Shown: positions 37,031 through 47,769 of the stretch, piece by piece
How the letters are laid out: each line of letters opens with the position of its first letter
Position numbering within the stretch: the stretch's first letter is position 1
Origin: Halichoerus grypus
Lineage: Eukaryota > Chordata > Mammalia > Carnivora > Phocidae
DNA length: 64,000 bases
NCBI RefSeq assembly: GCF_964656455.1
Contig: NC_135719.1
Coordinates: 76,045,562 to 76,109,561 of the forward strand
Direction of reading: 5' to 3'
Program-made: the position numbers and the translations under genes
The notes under the pieces: model-generated
What the model was told of the DNA's origin: nothing
What the model saw: only the letters and a program-made list of their open reading frames with translations
Database searches by the model: none

Positions 37031-38670
37031 GATTGTTGTACTGTCCTCAACGTGAATGAGAGAGTGACGAGTCTGTGATGGTAAAGTTAGTAGTGAGTGT
37101 GACCGATGTTTCCTGACATGGGACCTCTGCTTATGAAGTTTCCTGGGCATGGTGGCCAGAAAAGAGAGGAAGAAGGTAGGAGAAACTTGCCCACTACTTC
37201 TGTTCCCCATTTCGGCATCTGCTAGCATGGCTGATGGGGAGTATTTCCCCAAAGTATCCCCTCTAGTGCCTCCACCTAAAGGCTTGACAGTGTTCAGAGA
37301 ACCTTTGAAAAAGTAGGCAAGAACTGCACACTGCCACTGACATGCTTCTGATCCTCATATTTTGAAGAAATGAGTTCATAAGGAGATGAAACCAAGAAAG
37401 TCAAGTCAGTGATATTTTTGACTGACTAGTGTTTGCTCAGCTCTACCAGGTTGTGGTGGAGATGAGTCAGGCTCTCATATTACAAGGTGTGTTACTACAT
37501 CTGAACATAAGAAAAGGAAAGTGAATGCCAAGGAAACTGTACTGGGAAACCTTGGGCTGTTTGTTACTGGAGTAAGGATTGAGCCAGATAGTCTGTTATA
37601 TAATTTCTCTGATGATAAGAATTTGGAAGCAGGTGTTGTGGGCGTCTGTATGAGGAATAGCACTCACAGGATTACTTTCATCTGTGAATATTCTAGTATC
37701 AGGCTAATCAAGAGGGAAAGAAGCTTTACTGTATTACTGTGTTTCCTGGAAAAGATTGATTTTTCTCTCTACCCTTTAGAGGATATGAATCATGATACCT
37801 GCAACCAAAATAAGCAAACTATTACTCTGCTTTCTCATTAAGTAAATCATTTTCCAGACACTGTGTATCACTCTGTCTAGGTAGTGACTTGATTTTTTCT
37901 TTGCTGTTTGATTTTCTGTCACGCTAAAAAGAAAATTTAACTGGAAGACAGGTGGGTCCTTCGCTTTTGTCAAAGAAATTTTAAAAGGGACAATAATGGT
38001 GGGATTTGCATTATTTTAAATTGTTTTTTCACAGGAATGGTCAGTGAATTATGGTTTACTATAGAATTATGGAATTTTTAAAGGAACTTAAGAAATCGAT
38101 TCTTATATTAAATAATGAGGAAACTGAGTCAGTCTTAACCAGGGTGGCAGCTGTGGAAGATGGGGTAGAATGCAAGTCTACAGTCCTAGGACAGTGTTTT
38201 GTTTAGTGTTTTTTTTCAATCAAGGCCACAAGCATGACTGCTTCATAAATTCAAGAGTTTTCTATTGGGATTACAACAGACACAGGTACTCCGGGCATGT
38301 GACCATTTCAGATTAGTGTTCTCATTGCCCTCCATCCTGTTTTTCAGATCTGAATATGTCATGATTTTGGAATCTATTTTTAAAAGCAAACCAAAAAGAT
38401 GTATGCAAGAGAATGAGCATGAAATGAAGCAATTCAAGTATTTAGACTTTTTTCCACAAAATGCTGAGTTAAGGAAGTTCATTACCAGCAGTTGAGAATA
38501 AATAGCTCCATTGATTTGGGCAAATGAATGAGATGATCTAAACATTATCAGGTCTCTTGAAGTTAGGGTGATGATAAAAATTTAGATGTTGCACTAGATA
38601 CAGAGAAAAATGGCATAAATGGGTCATTCATGCTCCTATATAAATGGAGTTTTTTATGATCAGGAAACAG
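37031..38670. other. Gene-free intergenic stretch
   Basis: Unique-looking DNA. Open frames here (for example 37521-37841 + and 36917-37252 -) have no family signature and no splice context. Nothing recognised. Confidence 0.5.
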
Positions 38671-38674
38671 CGTG

Positions 38675-38870
38675 CTATTGTAAAACTGACTTTGGACTCA
38701 CACAGACCTTGCTCAAATTTTACCTCATTTGCTCATCGGCATTTGGTTTGACCTTAGGTACGTTTTATAACCTTTCTAAGCCCCAGTTTTCTTTCTTCTC
38801 AAAATTGGAAAAAGGCCTATTTGTTAATGAGGAATGTTTGTGAAAATATCTGGCACCTAGCTGCTCCATA
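38675..38870 (+). repeat. MIR SINE, sense, diverged
   Basis: 'actttggactcacacagaccttgctcaaattttacc' ... 'aacctttctaagccccagttttc' ... 'aatatctggcacctag' follows MIR order. Confidence 0.6.
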
Positions 38871-39940
38871 GATACTAGTCCTTCTCTCTCCATTTTTTTC
38901 CCCAAATCCTTGAGATAATATAGGATATTGCCAACCAATCCTCTGACTTGGGTACTTAGCTTTACCCCTATTGCGAGAGCATGGAAGATGATGAAGAAGG
39001 GGACATGTGGCAGCAGATGACAATGGAGGATCAAGGATCAAGTCTACTGATTGGGACTCTGAATCAGTCGATCACAGTATTGAGGATGGTCTCTGCCGAA
39101 ATTAAAATTCTGACAGAACAGGATAACCAGAGGGAAGACACTGGGTACCATATGCGTCTGATGACTTCCGTCAGTTCTGAATCCTGCACTCCCCCAACCC
39201 CAAATCATCTCATTGTTGCATTTAGTTAGCTCTGTGCCTTTGAATGGGCCTTTTCCTTTTTATCTTGCAGTCACTCGAATGACATTTTAGAGATGTTTCT
39301 TCAGTTAACATATTAAAAAGATTTTTTAAAAGGCTGACCCTTTTGCATGAGCCAGAAGAGCAGTTAAAGACAAGCAGTGCCTTGCTTCCTGTGAAAAGGC
39401 TTGGCCGTTAGCCTTTGTAATTATGAAGCAATCATGTTAATAGATGTTTAAGAATAATGCAACTGGAGCTGTACTGTGCCAAGGATGGAAATGAACACAT
39501 GAGACCATTTTTTCTTCATCCATTGGTACTCTTTAGTGCCCGAGAAAGGGTTTTAATTCCATAGGATCCAGAAGTTTTGGACACTTTAGTTTTTCTTCCT
39601 AGGGACAAACTGGAGCTTAGTCCCCTGGAGCATGACTCAGAATGTAGCATGTTTACTGTTGACGGACACTGCGCCACCTTATTCAGTTAGTTTGGCTTAT
39701 ACTTCTTTCAGTGGCTGCTCAAACTTCTACCCTTACACGCAAGGGTAGCTAATCCCATTACTTCTCAACATACATAACAAGAAAACACTAGTCTTGAAAA
39801 ATCCTGAGAAACATGCTCTATGGTCTAATAAGCTTGGAGACACAATGAATTATTACCTTTTTTGCAGAATCACATTGCATTGTTAGTTAATTAAAGGTTC
39901 TGAGAACTCTTGCTGGAAAAAAAATCACATTTAACTTTGT
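38871..39940. other. Gene-free intergenic stretch
   Basis: No gene, RNA or named repeat recognised. Confidence 0.5.
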
Positions 39941-39945
39941 TTAAC

Positions 39946-40034
39946 CCAGCATTTCCCAAACTTATTTGACCATAGAACTTTTTTAAAAGACACATTAGGG
40001 AACTAACTGCAGAACACAGTAGTTTGGGAACCAA
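39946..40034. repeat. Short hAT-like MITE relic with inverted ends
   Basis: Inverted ends 'cagcatttcccaaactt' (from 39947) and 'agtttgggaacc' (to about 40033) flank a short body. Confidence 0.55.
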
Positions 40035-40087
40035 TATCTTTACTGGAGTACTTGAACTTTGATTTCCCCTTAGAAAACTAAGGGCAT

Positions 40088-40660
40088 TATAATATACCAC
40101 CCCAAAATATGCCACTTTGGCATAAGGATTATTTCGACCTAAAGGCAACTGAGAAGCAGCAGATGTAGGAATAACTCGCCTCTGCTTCTGCCAAAAATCA
40201 GGGCATCAATGTCCCTTTGTAAAAGTGACCAATTTTCATTTGTAAAGGTGTCTCCTCTCTTCTGTACTAGGAAGAGGAAAATAACGCTTATTACTAGAAA
40301 CAGATGGCACTGAGATGAGTCTGCACAAATAAACCTTACTAAAATAACCCTTATTCTCCATTAGTTTGCCCATATATTTACTTTCCCCCAATTTGCCACC
40401 TCCAAAAGCCCAAGCCCCCTTTTTGTTTGCCTATTTGGTTCACAATTTATCACTCTTTGTTAAAACAGTATATAAGCCTCTAAGCCTAACAACTTCTTTT
40501 GGGTTTTTACTTTTCCATGTAACCCCCATGGAAGTAAAGTTTAAAATATCAATTAAATTTGTATGCTTCTCCTGTTAACCTGTCTTTTGTCCATTTAACT
40601 CACAGGCCCCAGTCACCAACCCTAAAAAGGTAGAGGTAAAGTTTTTCCTCCCCTACACAC
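40088..40660 (+). mobile_element. Solo LTR of an ERV1-type endogenous retrovirus
   Basis: LTR layout in sense: U3-like opening 'ataccaccccaaaatatgcc', TATA box TATATAAG at 40469-40476, and ATTAAA poly(A) signal at 40552-40557 followed by 'tgtatgcttctcctgttaacctgtcttttg'. It is typical of old mammalian ERV1 LTRs (MER series; exact family not assigned). No internal retroviral genes are seen beside it, so it is a recombined solo LTR. Ends are approximate; a CA-repeat starts at 40656. Confidence 0.75.
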
Positions 40661-40984
40661 ACACACACACAAACTCTTAATTTTTTTTTTTTTCTAATTA
40701 ACCAGAGGCTGAAGTAACACAGGTGAAGAAGAAACTAGAGGTGAAGTGATTTGTACAAAATGTCACATTGTAGTGTAATTTGTTGAGTGTCATATGGTAT
40801 TAGCAACGTCCTGAAAATGCAAATGAATAAAAGTTTGATCAATGTACCATGACATTCTTTCATGTGAGCCTCCTAAGAAAAGGTCACTGAGCATGATTAG
40901 TTTTGGTTTTGAGCTCTATAGAAATGGAATCATACAGAATGTGCTTTTTTTGTGTCTGCCCTCTCAAATAGATCTCTCTCTATG

Positions 40985-41161
40985 GGGCACCTGGGTGGCT
41001 CAGTATGTTAAACATCTGCCTTCTGCTCAGGTCATGATCCTGGAGTCCCAGGATTGAGTCCTGCAGCAGACTTCCTGCTCAGTGGGAAGTCTGCCTCTCC
41101 CTCTGACCCTCCCCCTGCTTGTGCTCTCTCTCTCTCTCAAATAAATAAAATCTTAAAAAAA
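40985..41161 (+). repeat. CAN-type SINE, 'ctctgaccctcc' subfamily
   Basis: Sense copy with short tail. TSD gatctctctctatg / gatttctctgtatg at 40971-40984 and 41162-41175. Confidence 0.93.
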
Positions 41162-41419
41162 GATTTCTCTGTATGATGTGAGGTAGGGATTGAGATTGAG
41201 CACTATTAGAAGACCATCTTTTCCCTTGCTAACTATAATGTCACCTTTGTCATAAATCAAGTGATAGTTTATGTGTGAGTCTATTTCTGAACTTGTTTCA
41301 TTTGTATAGTTTTCTTATGTCAACATTTCACTGCTTTAATTACTGTCACTAATAAATCTTGATATTTGGTTGTGTATATGCTTTAGCTATATTCTTCTTC
41401 AAGATATTTATTGCCTTAG

Positions 41420-42545
41420 TCTTTGTGTATAAATTTCAGAATCACCTTGAAAAGTCTACCAAAAAAAAAGAAAAAACTTGATGGGATTTCTACTGGCATG
41501 GCATTGAATCTGTAATTCAATTTGGGGGAAATGGACATCTTTACAATCTAGGAACATGGCACCTCTTTCCATTTACCTAGGCCTTTTTTTTTTTTTAAGA
41601 TTTTATTTATTTGTCAGAGAGAGAGCACATGTACAAGCAGGGGGAGGGAGATGCAGGCTCCCTGCTGAGCAAGGAGCCCAATGAGGGACTTGATTCCAGG
41701 ACCCTGAGATCATGACCAGAGCCGAAAGCAGATGTTTAACCAACTCAGCCACCCAGGCGTCCCTACTTAGGCCTTTTAATCTCGGTAATGTTTTGTAGTT
41801 TTCTATACAAAGGTCTTGGCCATCTTTTATTAAATTTATTCCTAGGTATTTTATTTTTTTGTGCTATTGTAAATGGTACTTTTTTATTACATTTTATTAC
41901 ATTTTGTAATTTTTTGTTACTGGTATATAGAAATACAATATATTTTTGTATATTGACCTGGTACATACTGATACTGATGAATTCACCTACTATTTCTTAT
42001 AGTTTGACTGTAGTTTCTTTTGGATTTTTTACACACATGATTTTGTCATCTGTGAATGACAGTACTTTGATTTCTATTTATAGCCTTAATAGTTTTTATT
42101 TCCTTTTTAATTATATGCCTTTTATTTCCCTTTTCTGCCATATTAACCTATTGAGGGCCTCCGGCACAGTGTTGAGTAGAGGCCATCAGAATGAGTATCT
42201 TTGTTTCTTCCCAATCTTAGGGGCCAGGCTTTCAGTATTTCACTAGTCAGTGTTTGCTATAGGATTTGTGATGCTCTGTATCAGAGTTTAAGAGTTTCCT
42301 TCTATTCTAGTATGCCAAGTGGGTTTTTTTCCAACATGAATGAATGTTGAATTTTAACATTTTTTTCTGTATTCATCAAGATGATTATAAGCTTTTCTCC
42401 TTTATTAATGTGGTGAATTGCATCGATGTGCTTTCTATTGATTGTTTTTTTCTTCTGGTTATGGGCCAAAATTACTACGCTTTACATGTTTAGTAATTTT
42501 TATTGGATCCTGGAATTACAAATGCTATGCTGTTGAATATTTAGA
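41420..42545 (-). mobile_element. Antisense L1, ORF2 3' part
   Basis: Classic antisense ORF2 wording: 'ggcatggcattgaatctgtaattc', 'ttaaatttattcctaggtattttatt', 'gttgagtagaggccatcagaatgagtatctttg', 'gaatgaatgttgaattttaac'. Contains the SINE at 41588-41763. Highly diverged and non-coding. Confidence 0.87.
41588..41763 (-). repeat. CAN-type SINE, antisense, inside L1
   Basis: TSD tacctaggcctttt / tacttaggcctttt at 41574-41587 and 41764-41777. Confidence 0.93.
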
Positions 42546-42557
42546 TTTTATTCTTTA

Positions 42558-42781
42558 TTTTTTTTAAGATTTTATTTATTTTAGAGAGAGACAGTGCACA
42601 TGTGTGCACAAGTAGAGGCAGGGTCCAAGAGGGAGGGAGAGGAAGAGAATCTCAAGCAGACTCTGCGCTGAGCATAGAGCCCACTGCAGGGCTTGATTTT
42701 GATCTCAAGAGCTGAAGATCATGACCTGAGCTGAAACCAAGAGTCAAGGTTGCTTAACCAACTGAGCCACCCAGACGCCCC
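42558..42781 (-). repeat. CAN-type SINE, antisense, older subfamily
   Basis: Reads 'ttaagattttatttattttagagag' ... 'aactgagccacccagacgcccc'. It has the longer 'gagaatctcaagcagactctgcgctgagc' body of older copies. Confidence 0.88.
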
Positions 42782-43505
42782 TTGCTGTCTTCCTTTAAAA
42801 AGTGGTGAAATTTGCTTTGACATGCAGTTGTGGATTGTGTGGTCAATCTTTTTGGTGTTTGTGTTTAAGCTTTGTTGCACTGGTATTGAGTACCTTTAAC
42901 TCTAGGGTTCATTTAGTTCAGTCAGTTGTGACCCTTCCTGCGGTCACTGCCCCAGGTGTTCAATGAGGTATCGTACTCGGGCTGGTAGAAGTTTAAACAT
43001 TTCTTAGGCTTGTGCGAGCTCTGGAAATTGTTTAGCTTACAGCTTGCAGGCAGTTAGTCATTCTTCACTTGACCTCCTAGAGTTCGACCCTGTGCACGTG
43101 TAGACTTGAGGGGACCCCTCTTCAGAGTTCTCCAGTTCTCTGTATGCATAACTCTTCTTTTCTCATGTACTCCGCCCCACAAATTCTAGCCAGCTCAGCC
43201 TGCCCAGGTTTCTAGCTCCTAAATTCTGCTAGGAGAATTTAGGGGCTGCGAGGGGCTAGGGCTGAGGCTGCGAGGCTTCTACTTAGGTTCTTCTTCACTG
43301 TACTGCTGTTTGGAAATTGCCTCTGGGCAAAAGGCCAGGGCAGTCACCGGGCTCACCTTGTTTTGTTCCTTTCTCTGGGGGATCACAGACTATGCTGCCT
43401 ATTGTTTACTGTCTGAAAATAGTTGCTTCCTATATTTTTTCCAGTTTTCTTGTTGATTATAGTGAGTTGATGAGTTACTATTTCATGAGCAGAAGCAGAA
43501 GTCCT
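42782..43505 (-). mobile_element. L1-related non-ORF segment, antisense, nested in the L1 mosaic
   Basis: The GC-richer block ('gctctggaaattgtttagcttacagcttgcaggcag', 'gagttctccagttctctg', 'gtctgaaaatagttgcttcc') matches in style the antisense of old L1 untranslated regions. It sits between two ORF2 pieces (left 41420-42545, right 43735 onward), implying a nested or rearranged element. Confidence 0.6.
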
Positions 43506-43507
43506 TG

Positions 43508-43707
43508 GGGCGCCTGGGTGGCTCAGTTGGTTAAATGACTGCCTTCAGCTCAGGTCATGATCCTGGAGTCCCTGGATCGAGTCCCGCATCAGGCTCCCTG
43601 CTTGGCGGGGAGTCTGCTTCTCCCTCTGACCCTCCCCCCTCTCATGCTCTCTCTCTCTCATTCTCTTTCTCTCAAATAAATAAATAAAATCTTTAAAAAA
43701 AAAAAAA
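43508..43707 (+). repeat. CAN-type SINE, 'ctctgaccctcccccctctc' subfamily
   Basis: Full-length sense copy. Short TSD agtcct(t/c) at about 43499-43506 and 43707-43713. Confidence 0.93.
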
Positions 43708-43734
43708 GTCCTCACATTGATAGGTTTTTCAAAT

Positions 43735-44275
43735 ATGAAAGCAACCTTACATTCCTAATTAAAAAAAATAACTGTCATATTAAGTTTGCTAATATTTTTA
43801 TTAGGATTCTTATATTTATGAGAGAGATTGGTCTATAATTATTATGATGGAATCATTCTTGTCAAATTGGACATCAAGATTATGCTGGCCTCATAAATTG
43901 AGTTGAAAGTGTTTTCTTTTTCTATTCACTGGAAAAGATTTTCTAAAATTGGTATTCTTTTTTTCAAACTTTGGAACAATTCAGTGAAATCATCTAAGCC
44001 TAGGGATTTCTTTGTGGGAAGGTTTTTAATTTCAAATTTAATTTATTTAATAGTATAGAACTATTCTGTTTCTTGTTGTGTTGGTTTGGTAAATTGTGTT
44101 TTTCTATGAATGTGTTCAATTTATATTGCCAAAAGTAATGTATAATATCTTCATAGCAAAGCTTGAGCTATATCCCATACATCCCATATCATATTTTCAG
44201 TAACATCCAGTTCAAAATGCTTTTTTAATTTCCGTAGTAACTTCTTTTTAATCCATCTTTTTTTCATTTTTGTTG
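43735..44275 (-). mobile_element. Antisense L1, ORF2 reverse-transcriptase part
   Basis: 'gtttgctaatatttttattaggattc', 'ttatgctggcctcataaattgag', 'ttcaaactttggaacaattcagtg', 'tctaagcctagggatttctttg' correspond to antisense ORF2 text 5' of the 41.4-42.5 kb piece. Confidence 0.85.
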
Positions 44276-44279
44276 GAAA

Positions 44280-44404
44280 TGTTTTAGAACTTAGTAGAGA
44301 TGGTGGTTGTACAACATTGTGAACGCACTAAACATCACTGAATTTTTCACTTTAAATGGCTAACTTTATATTATGTGAATTTTACCTCAATTAAAAAAAA
44401 AAAA
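44280..44404 (+). mobile_element. L1 3'-end fragment, sense
   Basis: 'gatggtggttgtacaacattgtgaacgcactaaac', 'ttatgtgaattttacctcaatt' plus A-tail is the terminal piece of an older L1, opposite in orientation to the surrounding antisense L1. Confidence 0.75.
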
Positions 44405-44405
44405 C

Positions 44406-45292
44406 TTTTTAGGAAGTGGAATACTTCAGTTCCAAGCATTTGGGCATTTTTCTTATCTTTTTGTTATTGATTCTAGCTTTGTTTCACTGCAGTCAGAGAA
44501 CATACTCTGTAGGATGATAATCTTTTCAATTTGTCGGGACTTTTGTGTACATGTTTCATGTGCACTTGAGAAGATTGACTATTCTACAGTAGTAAGGTAC
44601 CATTTTACATAATATATATTAAATATGTATATAATTATATAATAATACATGTATTACATATATATTAGGTCAAGTTTGTTAATTATTTTTTTTAAATCCC
44701 TTATAGTCTCACTTTTTTGGGGGGGGTGTCTGCTTGTTCTATCAGTTACTGAGAAAGGTGTGTTTAAAAAAAAATTCCAGTGTGTTATTTCTTCTTCTAG
44801 TTTTATCAAATTTTACTTTGTGTAATTTGAGGCTATGTTATTAAAAGCACACAAACAGAATTATTATACCTTCCTGATAGATGAATTTTTTTATTATTTA
44901 GAAATGTCTAGATATTCTTCTTGCCTTAAAGTCTACCTTTTCTGACATTAGTATAGCTGTACCAGCTTTCTTTTAGTTGCTTTTTGCATGGCATATTTTT
45001 TTCCATTCTCTTACTCAAATTTTCTTTTTTTTTTTTTTTTTAAGATTTTATTTATTTATTTGTCAGAGAGAGAGAGAGAAAGCACAAGTAAGGGGGAGTG
45101 GCAGGCAGAGGGAGAAGCAGACTCTCCGCTGGGCAAGGAGCCTGATGTGGGACTTGATCCCAGGACCCTGGGATCATGACCTGAGCCAAAGGCATACGCT
45201 TAACCGACTCAGCCACCCAGGTGTCCCACTTACTCAAATTTCTATGTCCTTATGCTTAGGATGTTTCTGTCATAAGCAACATATTGTTGGGT
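44406..45292 (-). mobile_element. Antisense L1, ORF2 5' region (first copy)
   Basis: 'gcagtcagagaacatactctg', 'gcacttgagaagattgactattctac', 'ccttaaagtctaccttttctgacattagtatagctg'. Contains the SINE at 45024-45228. The L1 text stops at about 45292, and part of it recurs at 45693. Confidence 0.83.
45024..45228 (-). repeat. CAN-type SINE, antisense, inside L1
   Basis: T-run, 'aagattttatttatttatttgtcag' ... 'aaccgactcagccacccaggtgtccc'. TSD cttactcaaattt at 45010-45022 and 45229-45241. Confidence 0.94.
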
Positions 45293-45692
45293 GTGGAGTT
45301 TGATTTCCTACTTGTAAGCCAATACGTTGAAGCTGCAGAACTCCCGGCTGATACACGGAAGGCTGCATCACTCATGGCGCTGCAAGCAACATGGGCATCC
45401 GCAGGCTTGTTTGTGTCAGTTCCTCTTGCTCCCCAAGTCCCAGAGATGTGACGTGGAGGGCCCCGAGGGATGCCTGCATACTCAGTGGATTGTGTTATAG
45501 CAGAGGAACACTGGGGAATCCACCCCTCAGATAGCAAGCAGTAAGCCAGCTTGTTTATTGTCCCAGAGGGAGACTTGACCTCATCCATCAAGGTTGCTTG
45601 CTGCAAATTCAGCAACCTTGAGAAATGGCCTGAATAAAGAGCAGTCATGTATTCTTGGCTTGCCCAACAAGAGCATGTCTGTGATTGTGAAC
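45293..45692 (+). mobile_element. LTR-like insertion between two L1 pieces, unassigned
   Basis: Non-L1, GC-richer block of about 400 bp starting tgtggag and ending ...gtgaactca, with AATAAA at 45633-45638 near its 3' end, as in a solo LTR. A 146-codon minus-strand frame across it (45256-45696) has no recognised domain and overlaps L1 text at both ends. No clear TSD found. Confidence 0.4.
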
Positions 45693-46620
45693 TCATTTCT
45701 TTCTCCTTAGCCTTCTGTCAATTCTTGCTTGATACATTTTGAGACTATGTTATTAAATATATACACATTTGTAATTATTACACCTTCCTGGTTCATGGGC
45801 CTTTTTATCATGAGGAAATGGTTCCTCTTCAACTTTAGTAATGCTTCTTGCCTTAAAGCCTACCTTGTCTTATATTAATATAATTGTACCAGTTTTCTTT
45901 TGGTTAGATTTTTCGTGCCATATCTTTTTCTATCCTCCTACTCAGTCTTTCTGCATGCTTATATTTAAGATTTCTCTTTTGTAAGCAACTCATGTAATTA
46001 GTGTAATGATTTTTGTCTTTTAACTAGAGGAGATCATTTTACTTTTATATAATTGCTGATATATTCAGGTTTATTTTAACCATTTAATTTTCCCTATGTT
46101 TTGTGTTCTTTTTTTCTCATCTTTCTTGACTTCCTTTGTATATATAAAGTATTTTTTATGGTTTTATTTTCCTCATTCTCTTAGTTTATTAGTAATACAT
46201 TCTTTTACCAGTTATCCTAAAGATTATAAAAGACATTCTTTTTTTTTAAGGTTATTTATTTATTTATTTGAGAGAATGAGAGCACACTCAAGCAGAGGGA
46301 GGGGCAGAGGGAGAGGGACAAGCAGACTGAGCTGAGTGTGGAGCCTGACATGAGGCCCGATCCCAGGACCATGAGATCATGACCCAAGCCAAAACCAAGA
46401 GCTGGACACTTTAACTGAATGAGCCACCCAGGCACCCCACAAAAGACATTCTTGACTTATTACAGTCTACTAAGAATTAATACCTATTCCACTTCTCAGA
46501 TGATGCTAAGACTTATAATACTAACTACATTAAATCATCCAGCTTTGTGTTATTGTTGTTATACATTTTATTTTTACATAAAATTTTGTAAAAATTTTTC
46601 TACGTTAGATTGCTTCCATC
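45693..46620 (-). mobile_element. Antisense L1, ORF2 5' region (second, overlapping copy)
   Basis: Restarts at a position already present in the first copy ('gagactatgttattaaatatatacac', 'cttgccttaaagcctaccttgtcttatattaatataattgtacc') and runs further toward the L1 5' side. Contains the SINE at 46241-46440. Confidence 0.8.
46241..46440 (-). repeat. CAN-type SINE, antisense, inside L1
   Basis: Perfect 13-bp TSD aaaagacattctt at 46228-46240 and 46441-46453. Confidence 0.94.
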
Positions 46621-47070
46621 TAGCTGGGACCATACTTCCCCCAGACTGGCTTGCTGTCTCTGGGAAGGTCAGGCTATCTCTAACTCACCCTCAGTCCTAG
46701 GATGTAGTCCTCTAGAGGTCCCAGCTGAAGGCCTGGGATATTTTTTGAACCAGTCCTCTGTGGCCAGTCCTGAACTCAGTTTTTGTCTCCGTAGCGTTAT
46801 GAAATGACCCAAAACTCTGCTTTGCTATTTCACCCATTTTCTGTTTGGCTTCCAAGCCTCTTGTCATGCATAACTTAATCAATAAATTACCTGAGGAAAA
46901 TTGATGTTGATGGTGAGCTCCCATTTTTGCATTCCATTTTTCTCTAGGATCTTAATTCTAAGTCCTAATTCCCTTGGCAGCTCCAAACTTCAGTATTTAT
47001 CTTCCCAGTCCCATTAAATTATTGCTGATTTCTCACTGTTTGCCCTGCGCCAAGAATTGCCAAATGCCCT
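46621..47070. other. Unassigned intergenic block
   Basis: GC-richer text ('agctgggaccatacttcccccagactggc') that could be the 5' part of the preceding antisense L1 or unique sequence. No gene recognised. Confidence 0.35.
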
Positions 47071-47072
47071 AT

Positions 47073-47425
47073 TTTGTTGCATTTGGACTGCTATGACAAA
47101 AATACCATGGACTGAGTGGCTTAAACGACAAACCTTTATTTCTCACAGTTCTGGGAGCTAGAGAGTCCAAGATCTCCATGCCAGCAGATTCGGGTCTGGT
47201 GAAGACCCACTTTGTTTCATAAAGTACAGTCTTTTCACTGTGACCTCACATTTTAGAAAGAGGGCAAGAATGTTTTCTGTGGTCCCTTTTGTAAGAGCAC
47301 TAATCTCATGCATAAGGGCTCCACCTAATCACCTCCCACAGGCCCCACCTGCAAATACTGAGACATGGAGGGTTCAGATTTCAGCCTACGAATTTGGGAA
47401 GGACACAAACATTCAGTCCACTGCA
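47073..47425 (-). mobile_element. MaLR LTR (MLT1/MST type), antisense
   Basis: Reads as reversed MaLR LTR: 'ggactgctatgacaaaaataccatggactgagtggcttaaac', 'ctttatttctcacagttctgggagc', 'gagcactaatctcatgcataagggctccacc', 'gaatttgggaaggacacaaacattcagtcc'. Solo and diverged. Confidence 0.88.
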
Positions 47426-47545
47426 TGCCCCTAGGAGGAAAATACTGTGGAAAAAGTTAGGATTTCCTCCGTTAGCTTCCCTCCCCACAAGTCCTGAGTA
47501 TCTCAGCAGGTTTCCAGGACCTTCTAACAGATTTTTTTTCTTTAA

Positions 47546-47640
47546 TCTAGTTTTTAAGTGGTTCTCAGTGAGTATTGGTCAGGCTATAGCATCTGAGCTG
47601 GACTGGATCGCACTTGAGAAACACTGATTTAATGCCTTAT
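47546..47640. repeat. Small hAT MITE relic (MER5-like end)
   Basis: 'agtggttctcagtgagtattgg' ... 'gcacttgagaaacactg' preserves inverted termini around a very short body. Confidence 0.45.
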
Positions 47641-47689
47641 TGTACCCGTTTTTGTCACATCTTATTTATTTTATTGAACTTTAACTTTT

Positions 47690-47769
47690 GAGTCAGTATC
47701 CCTCTAGCATAAGAAAAGAAACCAAAAAACACTATTTAACTTTAGCAGTCTCGGGAGTTGTATTGTTGC
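47690..47769 (+). repeat. 80-bp duplicated segment, copy 1
   Basis: Shares about 80 bp (gagtcag ... cctctagcataagaa ... gttgtattgttgc) with 49043-49123 in the same orientation. Similarity stops abruptly on both sides. Confidence 0.85.

Noticed and set aside
36917..37252. 111-codon minus-strand frame downstream of AQR
   Set aside because: It overlaps a MER5-like MITE relic and shows no domain.
41788..42246. 152-codon plus-strand hydrophobic open frame
   Set aside because: It is the antisense of L1 ORF2 (T-rich strand reads as Phe/Leu/Ile). Not a membrane protein gene.
45256..45696. 146-codon open frame on the minus strand
   Set aside because: It crosses the junction between L1 text and the LTR-like block, has no recognised domain and no splice or promoter context. 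It is best read as chance.
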